35,155 nucleotides of DNA from CAYVAP01 sp964521065 (lineage in GTDB: Bacteria; Bacteroidota; Bacteroidia; J057): contig CAZFPQ010000043.1 of assembly GCA_964521065.1 (NCBI GenBank), forward strand, positions 1 through 35,155. The letters run 5' to 3'. Below are positions 1 through 8,111 of the stretch, piece after piece. Positions within the stretch are counted from its first letter, which is position 1. Every line of letters starts with the position of its first letter. The position numbers and the translations under genes are program-made. The notes under the pieces are model-generated. The model did no database searches, had not been told where the DNA came from, and saw only the letters and a program-made list of their open reading frames with translations.

Positions 1-1020
1 CAGGAGAATCTAGAGGAGGAAGACATGTTGGAACCAGAAGCCAAAGAAGAAGATGAAACTGAGTCTCAAGAAGACTTTTCTGCCAGCGACCCTCAAACAG
101 ATGCAGGTGAGGATTCTTTAGCCTCTGAGCCACAAGACTTGACCCTGCCCATGTGGATTGGGATGGGGGTATTGGTCGTACTGGTCGCCTTTTTTGCCCT
201 GCGAAGGAAAAAGCCAAGCCCTGAGTCGAGCCGTCACTTGCCGAGCACCGCAAGCAATTCTTCTTTAGACCCATCCCTCGAATTGGCTACAAGTGAGTCC
301 ACATCCCCTTCTAGGCCTGCAGAGGAAGCTTCTGAGGAGTTAGAATTAGATATTGACATCACCGAACAGGCCGCTATCCCTGAGGAGGAGATTGACAAAC
401 ACACCTTGGCAGAACTGGTCGTTCACCCCCAATATCTGCCCATTTCACTAGACGAATGCTGGCTAGATTCATCTGTGCGCAACCTCTACCTCCAGTATGA
501 AAGCATCAAAGGGGTTTTTAAAATGGTAAGGGATCAAAATGATTTTGTCCCTGATGAGCAGATGATCGAAGATGTCCCCGAAATTGGAGGATTCTTACTG
601 GGACATACCTACCCTATTGGCGATGGGAGGTTTGATCTTAGCTTGGAGAAGTTTGTGCCTATTACTGCAGAAAGTCAAAATCGATACACGGTCAAATTTG
701 GCGGCACAGCTTGGAGTCAATTAGATGACAACCTTAAAGCTCTCCCTGGCATTAAACTCGTTGGCTGGTTTCATACCCATCCTGGTCACGGTCTCTTCTT
801 ATCAGAGGCGGATTTGCGGGAGCACCAATCCTTGTTTAAGGAACCCTACCAGATCGCCATGGAAATCGATCCTTTAACGCCCTCTTTTGACACGGCTTTT
901 TTTAGCTGGAAACAAAGTGGACAGCTCAACAATATAGAAGATCGGTTACTGAAAGAGTGGTGGCATTTCACCAAGATCGACCAACAAATTCGCCAGCGCA
1001 TCCTTGGCCAATCCTCTTAG
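1..1020 (+). CDS. Membrane-anchored JAMM/MPN (JAB) metallopeptidase-like protein, 5' partial
   Basis: The frame is open to base 1 and encodes the same acidic low-complexity sequence before the first ATG (base 25), so the true start is probably upstream. Numbering from that ATG, there is an acidic head (1-38), one transmembrane helix (about 41-60, followed by RRKK), a Ser/Glu-rich linker, and an MPN fold at about 165-325. The full JAMM zinc site is present: Glu186 in PEIGGF, His250 and His252 in FHTHP, Ser260 and Asp263, with the family spacing HxHx7SxxD. JAMM proteins cleave isopeptide or peptide bonds next to ubiquitin-like folds, or process sulfur-carrier proteins. The topology puts the enzyme domain in the cytoplasm if the positive-inside rule holds. 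It is the first visible gene of a tight operon (9 bp to the next). Family call is firm; substrate unknown. Confidence 0.85.
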   Translation, partial: QENLEEEDMLEPEAKEEDETESQEDFSASDPQTDAGEDSLASEPQDLTLPMWIGMGVLVVLVAFFALRRKKPSPESSRHLPSTASNSSLDPSLELATSESTSPSRPAEEASEELELDIDITEQAAIPEEEIDKHTLAELVVHPQYLPISLDECWLDSSVRNLYLQYESIKGVFKMVRDQNDFVPDEQMIEDVPEIGGFLLGHTYPIGDGRFDLSLEKFVPITAESQNRYTVKFGGTAWSQLDDNLKALPGIKLVGWFHTHPGHGLFLSEADLREHQSLFKEPYQIAMEIDPLTPSFDTAFFSWKQSGQLNNIEDRLLKEWWHFTKIDQQIRQRILGQSS

Positions 1021-1029
1021 CCCCTAGCA

Positions 1030-2685
1030 ATGAAACAACTCCAGTCATACTTCCTGGCCTTCCTGCTGCTCGTCTTACTACGACCGAACCTCACAGCTCA
1101 GCAGCATCGGCTGCAGATCGATACCGTATTGATGAACCCAGCTACCCAAACGGTGGACATCTATCTACACGCATTGCTAGAAGGGGAAGCGTTTTTCAAG
1201 TTCGGGGAAGCAGGTAACGACTTGATCGTTACCGAAACCTTGCTACCCGGCGGGAATGCCAAGGCCTTTGAGGACGTGAAATACTGGTCCTTAGTAGACT
1301 CAGCTCGCTTTGGCGAGCGGAGGGTGATTCAGATCCTTACTCAGTCGACGGTCAATACCCACAAGGAGCGTCGGGAATACCAAATACGCTGGACCAAAGA
1401 TGGTCAAATCCTAGCCGAAGATTCCTATATCCAGCCATGGCCGGCCAAAGGAATTGACTTGCGAACGTCTTACAGCTTCTGGGATCTCCTTGCTTTAGGC
1501 GCATTTATTGCCGCCCTGGCCCTACTGGTCCTAAGTGAGTTCATTCCCATGTTTCGCAAAGCTCGCTTTAAGCGTAAATATGTGAAGCCATACGGACTGG
1601 TAAAATCAGATGGAGAGCAAGACAAGAATCCTATCACAGGCAAACTCATCCAAAGAGAAGACCTGGTGGTTAAGATGTGTGAACGACCTTACTGCAGGGT
1701 ACCGTTGGAGGTTTGGCAAAAAAGAGCTTATCGCTGCTCCCATTATCCAGAAAACTGCGATGGGAATCCCAAAATTGGCAGCCGACAGTTTTTCAAACAG
1801 ATCGGAATTTTTCGTCAATTAAATTGGCTGTGGTTTGGGATTACCGGAGGATTGCTGGGCTGGGCCGCCTCTTACTTGTTGGAACAGGCTCCTCAAGAAG
1901 GCGATCCGTTTTGGCAGAACGTCATGCTGGGGCTGGGTTTAGGCTTTGGACTTACCTTGATGTTGAGTTGGGAAGCAGAAAGAGATATTTGGGTCGAGCT
2001 CTCTCCAGTCTGGATTGCGGTAAGAACCGCATCGGGCGCCCTCGCAGCCGGAATCATATTTGGCTTTGGATACTACTTGGAAAAATGGATTGGTTTCAAC
2101 TGGGTAGCGGGTCCCCTTACTTGGCTTCTTTTTAGTGCGGCCTTAGGAGCGATTCTCTCCATTAAGTCCAATATTCTTCTTACCCGAGGACTAATCAGTG
2201 GACTGATTGCTGGTGGCGTTTCAGCCTTGCTTTATGGAGGATTTCTGATTCTTTTGGATGAAGCTCAGCTAGCTCGCCTATTGGCCTTTACCATTCTGGG
2301 AGGAATCCTAGGTTATGGCATCATCCAAGTAGTGACCCAGCTGGAAGAGGTAAAAATGGAAGTCCTATCTCCCGCCTATCGCAGTGGACTGGTGTTTGAG
2401 CTTGACAAGCACCTAAAAGCAGGCCAAGAGGTAGTCATTGGGAAGCACATGAAAAATACCGTGCGGGTCAAGTGGGAAGACGAATTTGCCCAACAGCTCC
2501 ATGCACGCTTAAAAATGAACAACCAATCTGTGGTAATCCAGCCCCTGCCTGAGGCAGAGCTGTGGATCAATGATGAGCCCTTATCTGGCGGAAACAGCCG
2601 GGTGCTGAAGGGAGGAGAGCAAATCAAATTCGCTCGAAACAGTCCTACCGTATTACTCTATCATCAGAAAGGTCAGCTAAGTTAA
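1030..2685 (+). CDS. Polytopic membrane protein with Cys cluster and C-terminal FHA-like domain
   Basis: The N-terminus is a signal peptide (hydrophobic 7-20, cleavage near TAQQ) followed by an extracytoplasmic beta-rich domain to about residue 145. A transmembrane helix follows (about 149-172), then a cytosolic segment with a CX4C-X13-C-X6-C pattern (Cys217, Cys222, Cys236, Cys243, plus His238) that could hold zinc. Five or six more hydrophobic helices cover about 262-438. The tail (about 445-551) resembles an FHA fold: an IGKH motif in place of GR, a QLHARL strand in place of SxxH, and WINDEPL in place of the Asn-Gly turn. FHA domains read phosphothreonine and are used in proteobacterial T6SS control; here several canonical residues are changed, so binding is uncertain. 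It lies 9 bp after the JAMM gene and 5 bp before the next. No whole-length family recognised. Confidence 0.7.
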   Translation: MKQLQSYFLAFLLLVLLRPNLTAQQHRLQIDTVLMNPATQTVDIYLHALLEGEAFFKFGEAGNDLIVTETLLPGGNAKAFEDVKYWSLVDSARFGERRVIQILTQSTVNTHKERREYQIRWTKDGQILAEDSYIQPWPAKGIDLRTSYSFWDLLALGAFIAALALLVLSEFIPMFRKARFKRKYVKPYGLVKSDGEQDKNPITGKLIQREDLVVKMCERPYCRVPLEVWQKRAYRCSHYPENCDGNPKIGSRQFFKQIGIFRQLNWLWFGITGGLLGWAASYLLEQAPQEGDPFWQNVMLGLGLGFGLTLMLSWEAERDIWVELSPVWIAVRTASGALAAGIIFGFGYYLEKWIGFNWVAGPLTWLLFSAALGAILSIKSNILLTRGLISGLIAGGVSALLYGGFLILLDEAQLARLLAFTILGGILGYGIIQVVTQLEEVKMEVLSPAYRSGLVFELDKHLKAGQEVVIGKHMKNTVRVKWEDEFAQQLHARLKMNNQSVVIQPLPEAELWINDEPLSGGNSRVLKGGEQIKFARNSPTVLLYHQKGQLS

Positions 2686-2690
2686 CCGAT

Positions 2691-4676
2691 ATGTCTACTA
2701 AGCTTTTCCAATTCCGTGTTTATCCCTGGTTAAGGTTTTTCACCATCCTGGCTTTAAGTATGCAGAGCTATTCACTTGCTCAGCTAACTATTACAGCGCC
2801 CTCTGGTGATTCCTTGCTTGTCTGTTCGGGCAGCAACTTTGATTTCCAGGTGATAGGGAACAATGGAAGTATTCGCTGGGAGTGGAACTTGGGATCGGAT
2901 TTTCATCCTATATCTGATGATCTCGCTGGCTTAAATGACCAAATGTCGACCCTGGCCCTTTCAAATATCTCTTTGTCATGGGATGAGACTCAGATTAGGG
3001 TTCGAGAAGATGATGGCGGTAACATCGTCATCTCGGACACCATATTGCTCTTAGTAGGTGACAGCCCCGATGGCTTTTCTAACATTGCCACGCCTGACGG
3101 TCAAGAATTTTGCGCCAGTAATCCCATTAACCTCCGGCTTAATGCTGCGGGCGGAAACAACGGCAAATATGATATTACCCGTTGGTATAAAGGAAATACC
3201 TCTGGGAACCCTATCTCAGAAGGAAGCAATCAGATCAGTGTATCTGAAACGGGCACCTTCATCGTTCGCCGCGAGGGATGTGAAGTTGGACCGACCCGTA
3301 GCGTAGACATTGAGTCTGCTGAGCCAGATAACCTCACCGGCATTGAACTAGCTGGTCCAACCCAGCCTTGTTTGAACGACGTTATTATCCTTACAGCAAA
3401 TGGTGGCAGCAATGATGTAGGGGAAACTATTAAGTGGTACGATAACGACAATCCCCTGGGCACTGAAATAGGAGAAGGGGAATCGATTAGCCTCACCTTT
3501 ACCCAGGCCTTTACTGCCTATGCCCGTCGAGAAGGATGCGGAAATACCCCATTCGTTTCCATTAGCATCAATCCTCCCCCTACCCCAGACATGCCTACCA
3601 ATATCCAGCGAAGCAAGGAAAATCCCTTGTGCAATGGAGAGTCAGTCACCTTGAGTGTCCAAGACCAACCAGCTGCACCCGATGCTAAGTGGCAATGGTT
3701 CGATAACCCAGGCGGAAGCGGAAATCCCTTAGCGGAAACGGAGGATTTTACTACTCCTGCCCTATCGGTAGGGACCACCTCCTTTTATGTAGCGCAGGTC
3801 AATCGCTGCCAGGACCGCTCAGGGTTAAATCAAGTTGAGGTTGACGTAATCGCCGGGCCAGCCGCTGCCTTCGTAGGGTTGCCAGATACCGTCTGTGTGG
3901 GTTTTCCTCAGCTTTTTCTGGCCGATTCCGTACAGGGCTCCACGCCAGGCTCCTACGCCTGGAGCTTTGGCAACAATGCCAACCCCACCAACGCTCAGGG
4001 CTTAGGCCCCCATAGCGTTTCTTATACCCAAACAGGTAACCAAACTGTAAGTCTTTCTTCTGAAGGGCAAGGATGTAGCAGTGAGATTGAAAAAGAAATC
4101 ACTGTGGTCTCAGCTCCGGTGTTGACGATTGATGGGGAGCCATTGGCCCAAGAATATCAGGTAGCTAGTGGAGTAGAAAGTCAATTTGAGTTGGGAACGG
4201 AGCTAGGGTCTGCCATGTATGCTTGGACCTGGACCGTGGATTCAGGTAGGATTGAAGGCAGTCAGAGTGGCAGTGGCAGTGGCGCAATCCTTGATCAAAT
4301 CTGGACGATAGAGGAAGGAAGTGAACTGGCCGTCATTGAGGTTGAAGTAAGCGTAAGCGGCTTTTGTGACAGCATTTTCCAATTTAGGATTCTCGTTCAG
4401 AATTTGATTTTTGTTCCAGACCTCCTGACCCCTAATGGAGATAGTTTCAATGATACTTGGGGCATTACCTTGAGCGACGGGGCTCCGCAGCCCGGGGATT
4501 TTTCTATTCAACTATACAATCGGCAAGGGATATGCGTCTGTGGTTGTGGCGAAAGTTTTTCCGTCTCTGACGCTCAAAACTGGTCTGGAGCCGATCTTCC
4601 CTCCGGTGCATATTGGTACCTCATTCAGGGGCCAGCCAATTTTAGCCAGCGAGGTTCACTCACCATTCTAAGATAG
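2691..4676 (+). CDS. Secreted PKD-repeat protein with gliding-motility (CHU_C-type) C-terminal domain
   Basis: A long signal peptide (residues 1-30, ending SLAQ) precedes several Ig/PKD-like beta modules. The clearest (about 390-475) holds YAWSFGNN and a TGNQTVSL strand. The last 90 residues match the type B sorting domain seen on type IX secretion substrates and gliding-associated proteins: FVPDLLTPNGDSFNDTW, a LYNRQG strand, the Trp-Ser-Gly of QNWSG, LPSGAYWYLI, and a final LTILR. The protein is therefore expected to be exported and held at or released from the cell surface. It is followed 22 bp later by a PorP/SprF barrel, the usual partner of such proteins. An unusual CVCGC cluster sits inside the sorting domain. 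Repeats and domain are clear; the ligand is unknown. Confidence 0.82.
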   Translation: MSTKLFQFRVYPWLRFFTILALSMQSYSLAQLTITAPSGDSLLVCSGSNFDFQVIGNNGSIRWEWNLGSDFHPISDDLAGLNDQMSTLALSNISLSWDETQIRVREDDGGNIVISDTILLLVGDSPDGFSNIATPDGQEFCASNPINLRLNAAGGNNGKYDITRWYKGNTSGNPISEGSNQISVSETGTFIVRREGCEVGPTRSVDIESAEPDNLTGIELAGPTQPCLNDVIILTANGGSNDVGETIKWYDNDNPLGTEIGEGESISLTFTQAFTAYARREGCGNTPFVSISINPPPTPDMPTNIQRSKENPLCNGESVTLSVQDQPAAPDAKWQWFDNPGGSGNPLAETEDFTTPALSVGTTSFYVAQVNRCQDRSGLNQVEVDVIAGPAAAFVGLPDTVCVGFPQLFLADSVQGSTPGSYAWSFGNNANPTNAQGLGPHSVSYTQTGNQTVSLSSEGQGCSSEIEKEITVVSAPVLTIDGEPLAQEYQVASGVESQFELGTELGSAMYAWTWTVDSGRIEGSQSGSGSGAILDQIWTIEEGSELAVIEVEVSVSGFCDSIFQFRILVQNLIFVPDLLTPNGDSFNDTWGITLSDGAPQPGDFSIQLYNRQGICVCGCGESFSVSDAQNWSGADLPSGAYWYLIQGPANFSQRGSLTILR

Positions 4677-4698
4677 GAGCCATTTTAAGTCCAATGTC

Positions 4699-6177
4699 AT
4701 GACACCTAAATCTACCCTTATCCTACTCAGCATTCTGATAGGCTTTTTCGGCGGAACATGGGCCCAGGAATCAGGACTGGTATGGCCCAATACCTACCGG
4801 TTACAAATGGACAATCCCGTACTTAGTGGATTTGATGGCCAAAATCACCTCTATCTGGGCACATATCAAAAATGGTTAGGCACTCCTGATGGCCCATCTA
4901 CGAGTTTCGTTGGAGCGTCCCTTCCCATCGTAGGTAGACTAATAGGAATGGGAGGCTTTTTGGTTCGGGATCAAATAGGTCTCCTTACTCAAACCCGAGC
5001 TTCCGTATACGCATCCGCTCATAGCTCCACAGAGGGCAATCATAGATTCTCAATAGGTACAGGCATAAGCTGGCAAGGGGTCGGAGTGGCTACTGCCAAT
5101 GTGATAGACCCTCTCAGCTTGGAATCCTTTCGTGGAAGCAGACTCAATTTGGGCTTAGGGCTAAACTACCGAGGGCAACTAGGAAACCCAGGCTCTTGGA
5201 TCAACCTCCAGGTACAGATCCCTCAGCTTTTCCGCAGCATTGAACTCACTGCTCCCAATAGCGGAACAGATTTTCTTTATACGTATCGGGGACAATTCAT
5301 CTTGCAAGCCAACATGCGCTATCTGCTCGGCTCAGGCAATGCCCTGGTGCCCTCCTTGCTTATACAGAGTCAAGGACTCAAAGATGGACAGGGGGGCTAT
5401 CTCATAGATGCCGGACTGGGATTTTCGGTGCGCAATGATGCCTTACAATTCCGACTGGGAGTTCGAAACGCTCCCGCTAGTTTGCTATACGCAGGCATAG
5501 GAGTTCAGCTTGGAAATAGGATCAATGTAGCGGCAACATGGGAGCCAGTAGGGCCATTAGGGATGTCCATGGGGGCTGATTTGGACCTGATATTTGGCGA
5601 CTCTGTTTCTTCGCCTTCACAAGCCACTTGGTACCCCAAAAGTTTTTGGGAACAAAAGCTAAATGATCAAGGTCTAACGGGGTACTTTGAAGTAAATACA
5701 GTAGACACCAAAAAGACCATCTTTGTCAACTATCGCTTCGATGACTACGATGATCTTCGCTACAAGTTGGTTGAAGATGAACAACTTAGGTTGGATGATT
5801 TCTTCACTCAATTAGAGAGCGCCATCAAGGAAGTAAGGGCCCAGGGAGGGAAGCTGGTCAGTTTGACCATCAACGCGGACATGGAAAAGGAATTTGAGCA
5901 AACGGTCGTGGAGCCCTACTCAGGTAGTCAGCCCATCTCCATTAAATGGTATTACCTAGAGGGAGTCCCTGTGGTTTCTTCTAAGTTCAAACCGGGTGAT
6001 TCCCTCACCCATGCCCAGTTAACTGCCATCAAGCTATATTATTTCAAAGAAGCCCTCGCTAGTGCCATCCCCAGCATTCCCCAGGATGTAATGAGTGACG
6101 CAAGGCTACAAATTGAGCGCGACCCTGGAGTCGAGTACAGCCGCCGCATTACGGTTAAGCTAGAGTTTGAGAAATAG
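4699..6177 (+). CDS. PorP/SprF-family outer-membrane protein with extra C-terminal domain
   Basis: Signal peptide 1-22 (cut after TWA). Residues about 30-300 show the PorP/SprF pattern: MDNPVLSGFDG near the start, a GTYQKWLGTPDGPSTSF segment, then alternating beta-strands ending in MGADLDLIFG. PorP/SprF proteins are outer-membrane barrels linked to type IX secretion and to anchoring of CHU_C-domain proteins. The usual family length is about 300 residues. Here a further 185 residues (about 308-492) form an alpha/beta domain that is not part of the family and would face the periplasm or the surface; I do not recognise it. It ends the operon that begins with the JAMM gene. The ATG at 4699 was chosen because it gives a complete signal peptide. 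Barrel call is firm, extension unassigned. Confidence 0.82.
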   Translation: MTPKSTLILLSILIGFFGGTWAQESGLVWPNTYRLQMDNPVLSGFDGQNHLYLGTYQKWLGTPDGPSTSFVGASLPIVGRLIGMGGFLVRDQIGLLTQTRASVYASAHSSTEGNHRFSIGTGISWQGVGVATANVIDPLSLESFRGSRLNLGLGLNYRGQLGNPGSWINLQVQIPQLFRSIELTAPNSGTDFLYTYRGQFILQANMRYLLGSGNALVPSLLIQSQGLKDGQGGYLIDAGLGFSVRNDALQFRLGVRNAPASLLYAGIGVQLGNRINVAATWEPVGPLGMSMGADLDLIFGDSVSSPSQATWYPKSFWEQKLNDQGLTGYFEVNTVDTKKTIFVNYRFDDYDDLRYKLVEDEQLRLDDFFTQLESAIKEVRAQGGKLVSLTINADMEKEFEQTVVEPYSGSQPISIKWYYLEGVPVVSSKFKPGDSLTHAQLTAIKLYYFKEALASAIPSIPQDVMSDARLQIERDPGVEYSRRITVKLEFEK

Positions 6178-6233
6178 GCCCATGATATGGGAGAGATCCC
6201 CAACCTAGGATAGATCAGAGGATGGGGCCTTGG

Positions 6234-6473
6234 CTACTTAAGGCTGATGACAATATCCGAAAAAGCGTCCTCACCCAAGTCGCGCCGGAGCCTCCGTGGG
6301 CTTCTTCGGGAGGTTTTCTCGATGAAAACTATCGGATCGGGTTCTGAGATGTCTGTGAGGGGAGCCTTGGTGGCAATGGCCAAATCGAGCGTCTGCTCTA
6401 ATTGTTGAAGTTGCTGGATAGAAGCTGAAACTTCTCTGCGTAGTTGAGACCAGACCTTATCAGAGAGTTGCAT
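6234..6473 (-). CDS. Small hypothetical protein (79 aa)
   Basis: A short, mainly helical protein. Residues 1-40 are an amphipathic, Gln/Leu-rich stretch likely to form a coiled coil (QQLQQLEQTLDLA). A basic patch follows (SRRSPRRLRRDLG, about 54-67), then a short acidic and hydrophobic end. There are no membrane segments or known motifs. It lies on the same strand as the M23 peptidase gene and 169 bp downstream of it, and converges on the PorP/SprF gene with a 56 bp gap. No Shine-Dalgarno is visible, as is common in this phylum. It could be a genuine small protein or a chance frame. Confidence 0.5.
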   Translation of the reverse strand: MQLSDKVWSQLRREVSASIQQLQQLEQTLDLAIATKAPLTDISEPDPIVFIEKTSRRSPRRLRRDLGEDAFSDIVISLK

Positions 6474-6642
6474 AGCTGAATTATTTCCAGTTAGACATTA
6501 TTCTAATCATAAATTAGTGGAATCCCCACAGAATTCCAATTGGGAGAGACTGGTGAGCAGGGGAGCTGGAGATATTATGGCCCCAAAATGGTGTCAGATA
6601 CCCCTAATAATCAACTCATTAGCAAAAAGCAGAGGCATAGAC

Positions 6643-7713
6643 TCACCAGTGATATACCGCAATCAAGGAATCCCGATACTTCTCAAATTGGGTAAACCCC
6701 ACTCCTTTCATGGGTTCAGGGCGGGGTAAATAAGGAAATAGCTTGACATAATCCGCTTGAAAATCCCCAACGTAGAAACGAAGGCAGACGTGAGGTCCCG
6801 TGGCAGAACCACTATCTCCTACCTTTCCAATTTCCTGCCCTTGTTTCACCTTTTCTCCTACCTCGAGGCCTGGGGTAAAAGAATCTAGGTGTAGGTAAGT
6901 ACTTCGATAGACAGAGTCATGTCTCAAACGAACAAAACGCCCATTGGCTTCTGTCTCCCCTACATACAGAACCTCCCCATCGGCAATGGCCAATAAAGGA
7001 GAACCTTTGGGAGCGGCAAAGTCCGTTCCTCTATGCGGCTTAACCTTTTTCAACACTGGATTGAGTCGGGTTAAGTTATATCTCGAAGATATTCGACCGT
7101 AGGTAACGGGAGAACTCAAAAAACGGGCTTCCAGTGGCCTACCCTCCCACCCAAAGAATCGTTCCCGGTCAGCACGGTCATACAAAAAAGCATACAAGGT
7201 GGTATCCAGAGAGATGGTCTGGACCTTCAAGGCTACAATTTCCTTTAGGTCATCTAGTTGCTTATCGCCCAGAATCGGTGTGCGCCAGATGATGCTCAGG
7301 CTGTCCTTGGCCTTAAGATAACGAAGGCCTATCGTCCAGGAGAGGATTTGCTCTAGATCCCTGATGGCATACCAGTCAAGGGGAAGTATTTGCTCCTCAG
7401 AAGTAATGAGGGCCAAAAAATCGTCAGACAGTTCTAGGTGCTGTTCCTCAAATAGAAAGCGTTGAATTTGGCTCTCCTCCGGGAAAGAGGGGTCAGGATC
7501 TTCCAGAGTAGATGTATCTGATCCTGTAAACCTCCAAATAAGCAAACCAATCACAGCAAGTAATCCAAAGCTGATTAACCCATAGCGATAGGCAAGGTAC
7601 CCATTCTTCTTTCCTGGCTCAGCTGGCTTGTCCAGAGCTAAATCAAGTTCTTCCCGCTCGGAGTTATTTGAAGCTTTCCTCTCTTCAATTTCAATGTCGG
7701 TTTTTCGTTTCAT
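6643..7713 (-). CDS. Membrane-anchored M23 (LytM-type) metallopeptidase
   Basis: A charged cytosolic head (1-38) is followed by one transmembrane helix (about 43-61), a periplasmic helical region, and an M23 domain at about 203-325. Zinc-site residues seen: His227 and Asp231 in HRGTD, and the catalytic His275 in YLHLD. The last motif reads GPHVC (His308, Cys310), where most M23 enzymes have GPHLH, so the third zinc ligand is Cys instead of His. M23 enzymes cut peptide crosslinks in peptidoglycan; secretion systems often use one to open the wall. It is divergent from the T6SS tip cassette, sharing a 398 bp intergenic region. A role in T6SS assembly is plausible but unproven; general wall growth or division is the alternative. 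Confidence 0.88.
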   Translation of the reverse strand: MKRKTDIEIEERKASNNSEREELDLALDKPAEPGKKNGYLAYRYGLISFGLLAVIGLLIWRFTGSDTSTLEDPDPSFPEESQIQRFLFEEQHLELSDDFLALITSEEQILPLDWYAIRDLEQILSWTIGLRYLKAKDSLSIIWRTPILGDKQLDDLKEIVALKVQTISLDTTLYAFLYDRADRERFFGWEGRPLEARFLSSPVTYGRISSRYNLTRLNPVLKKVKPHRGTDFAAPKGSPLLAIADGEVLYVGETEANGRFVRLRHDSVYRSTYLHLDSFTPGLEVGEKVKQGQEIGKVGDSGSATGPHVCLRFYVGDFQADYVKLFPYLPRPEPMKGVGFTQFEKYRDSLIAVYHW

Positions 7714-8111
7714 GTACAGAGAATGGACAAGCCGAGCCTTTCAAGGCCAGGAAATATTTCTTAGTTTACAAGTACTGACATTCTGTAGTTTTTTCAAACA
7801 AGCTCTTTTACAGAGCTTTAAAGTCATCTGAGTCAAAGCAATGGGATGGGTAGGAGGTTTGGCTTGCTGGAGTCTTTTTCAACAAATTCCCAAGCATCTC
7901 CTTGCCTGATCTTGTCAAAGCAAGTTGTTTGATCTACCAGCTCACCCATGTTCGGTCTTTCTATTTCCCGATTTAGCGCCATCAATTCCCTTCTTGCCGA
8001 TCATGTAATATACCAAGCTTCGTCCGTCCGTATATTACAAGAGTGGATATCGAGAAATTAGAAAAGGGCTAGGGCCTATCTGCATCAAGTTGAATTTCAC
8101 CGAAACTGAAT
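7714..8111. other. Divergent intergenic region between M23 gene and T6SS tip cassette
   Basis: No convincing coding sequence was found in these 398 bases. The region must carry the promoters for the leftward M23 gene and the rightward DUF3540-like gene. It contains a short hairpin at 7800-7818 (7-bp arms around TTTAC), a 10-bp direct repeat GTCAAAGCAA (7832 and 7914), and a longer hyphenated palindrome at 8004-8039 listed separately. Confidence 0.6.
8004..8039. promoter_or_regulatory. Hyphenated palindrome, candidate operator
   Basis: TGTAATATAC (8004-8013) and GTATATTACA (8030-8039) are perfect inverted repeats of 10 bp separated by 16 bases. The centre-to-centre distance of 26 bp is not a whole number of helical turns, so a hairpin is as likely as a two-site operator. 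It ends 72 bp before the ATG of the first tip-cassette gene and lies between divergent genes. No poly-T run follows, so a terminator is unlikely. Confidence 0.45.
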
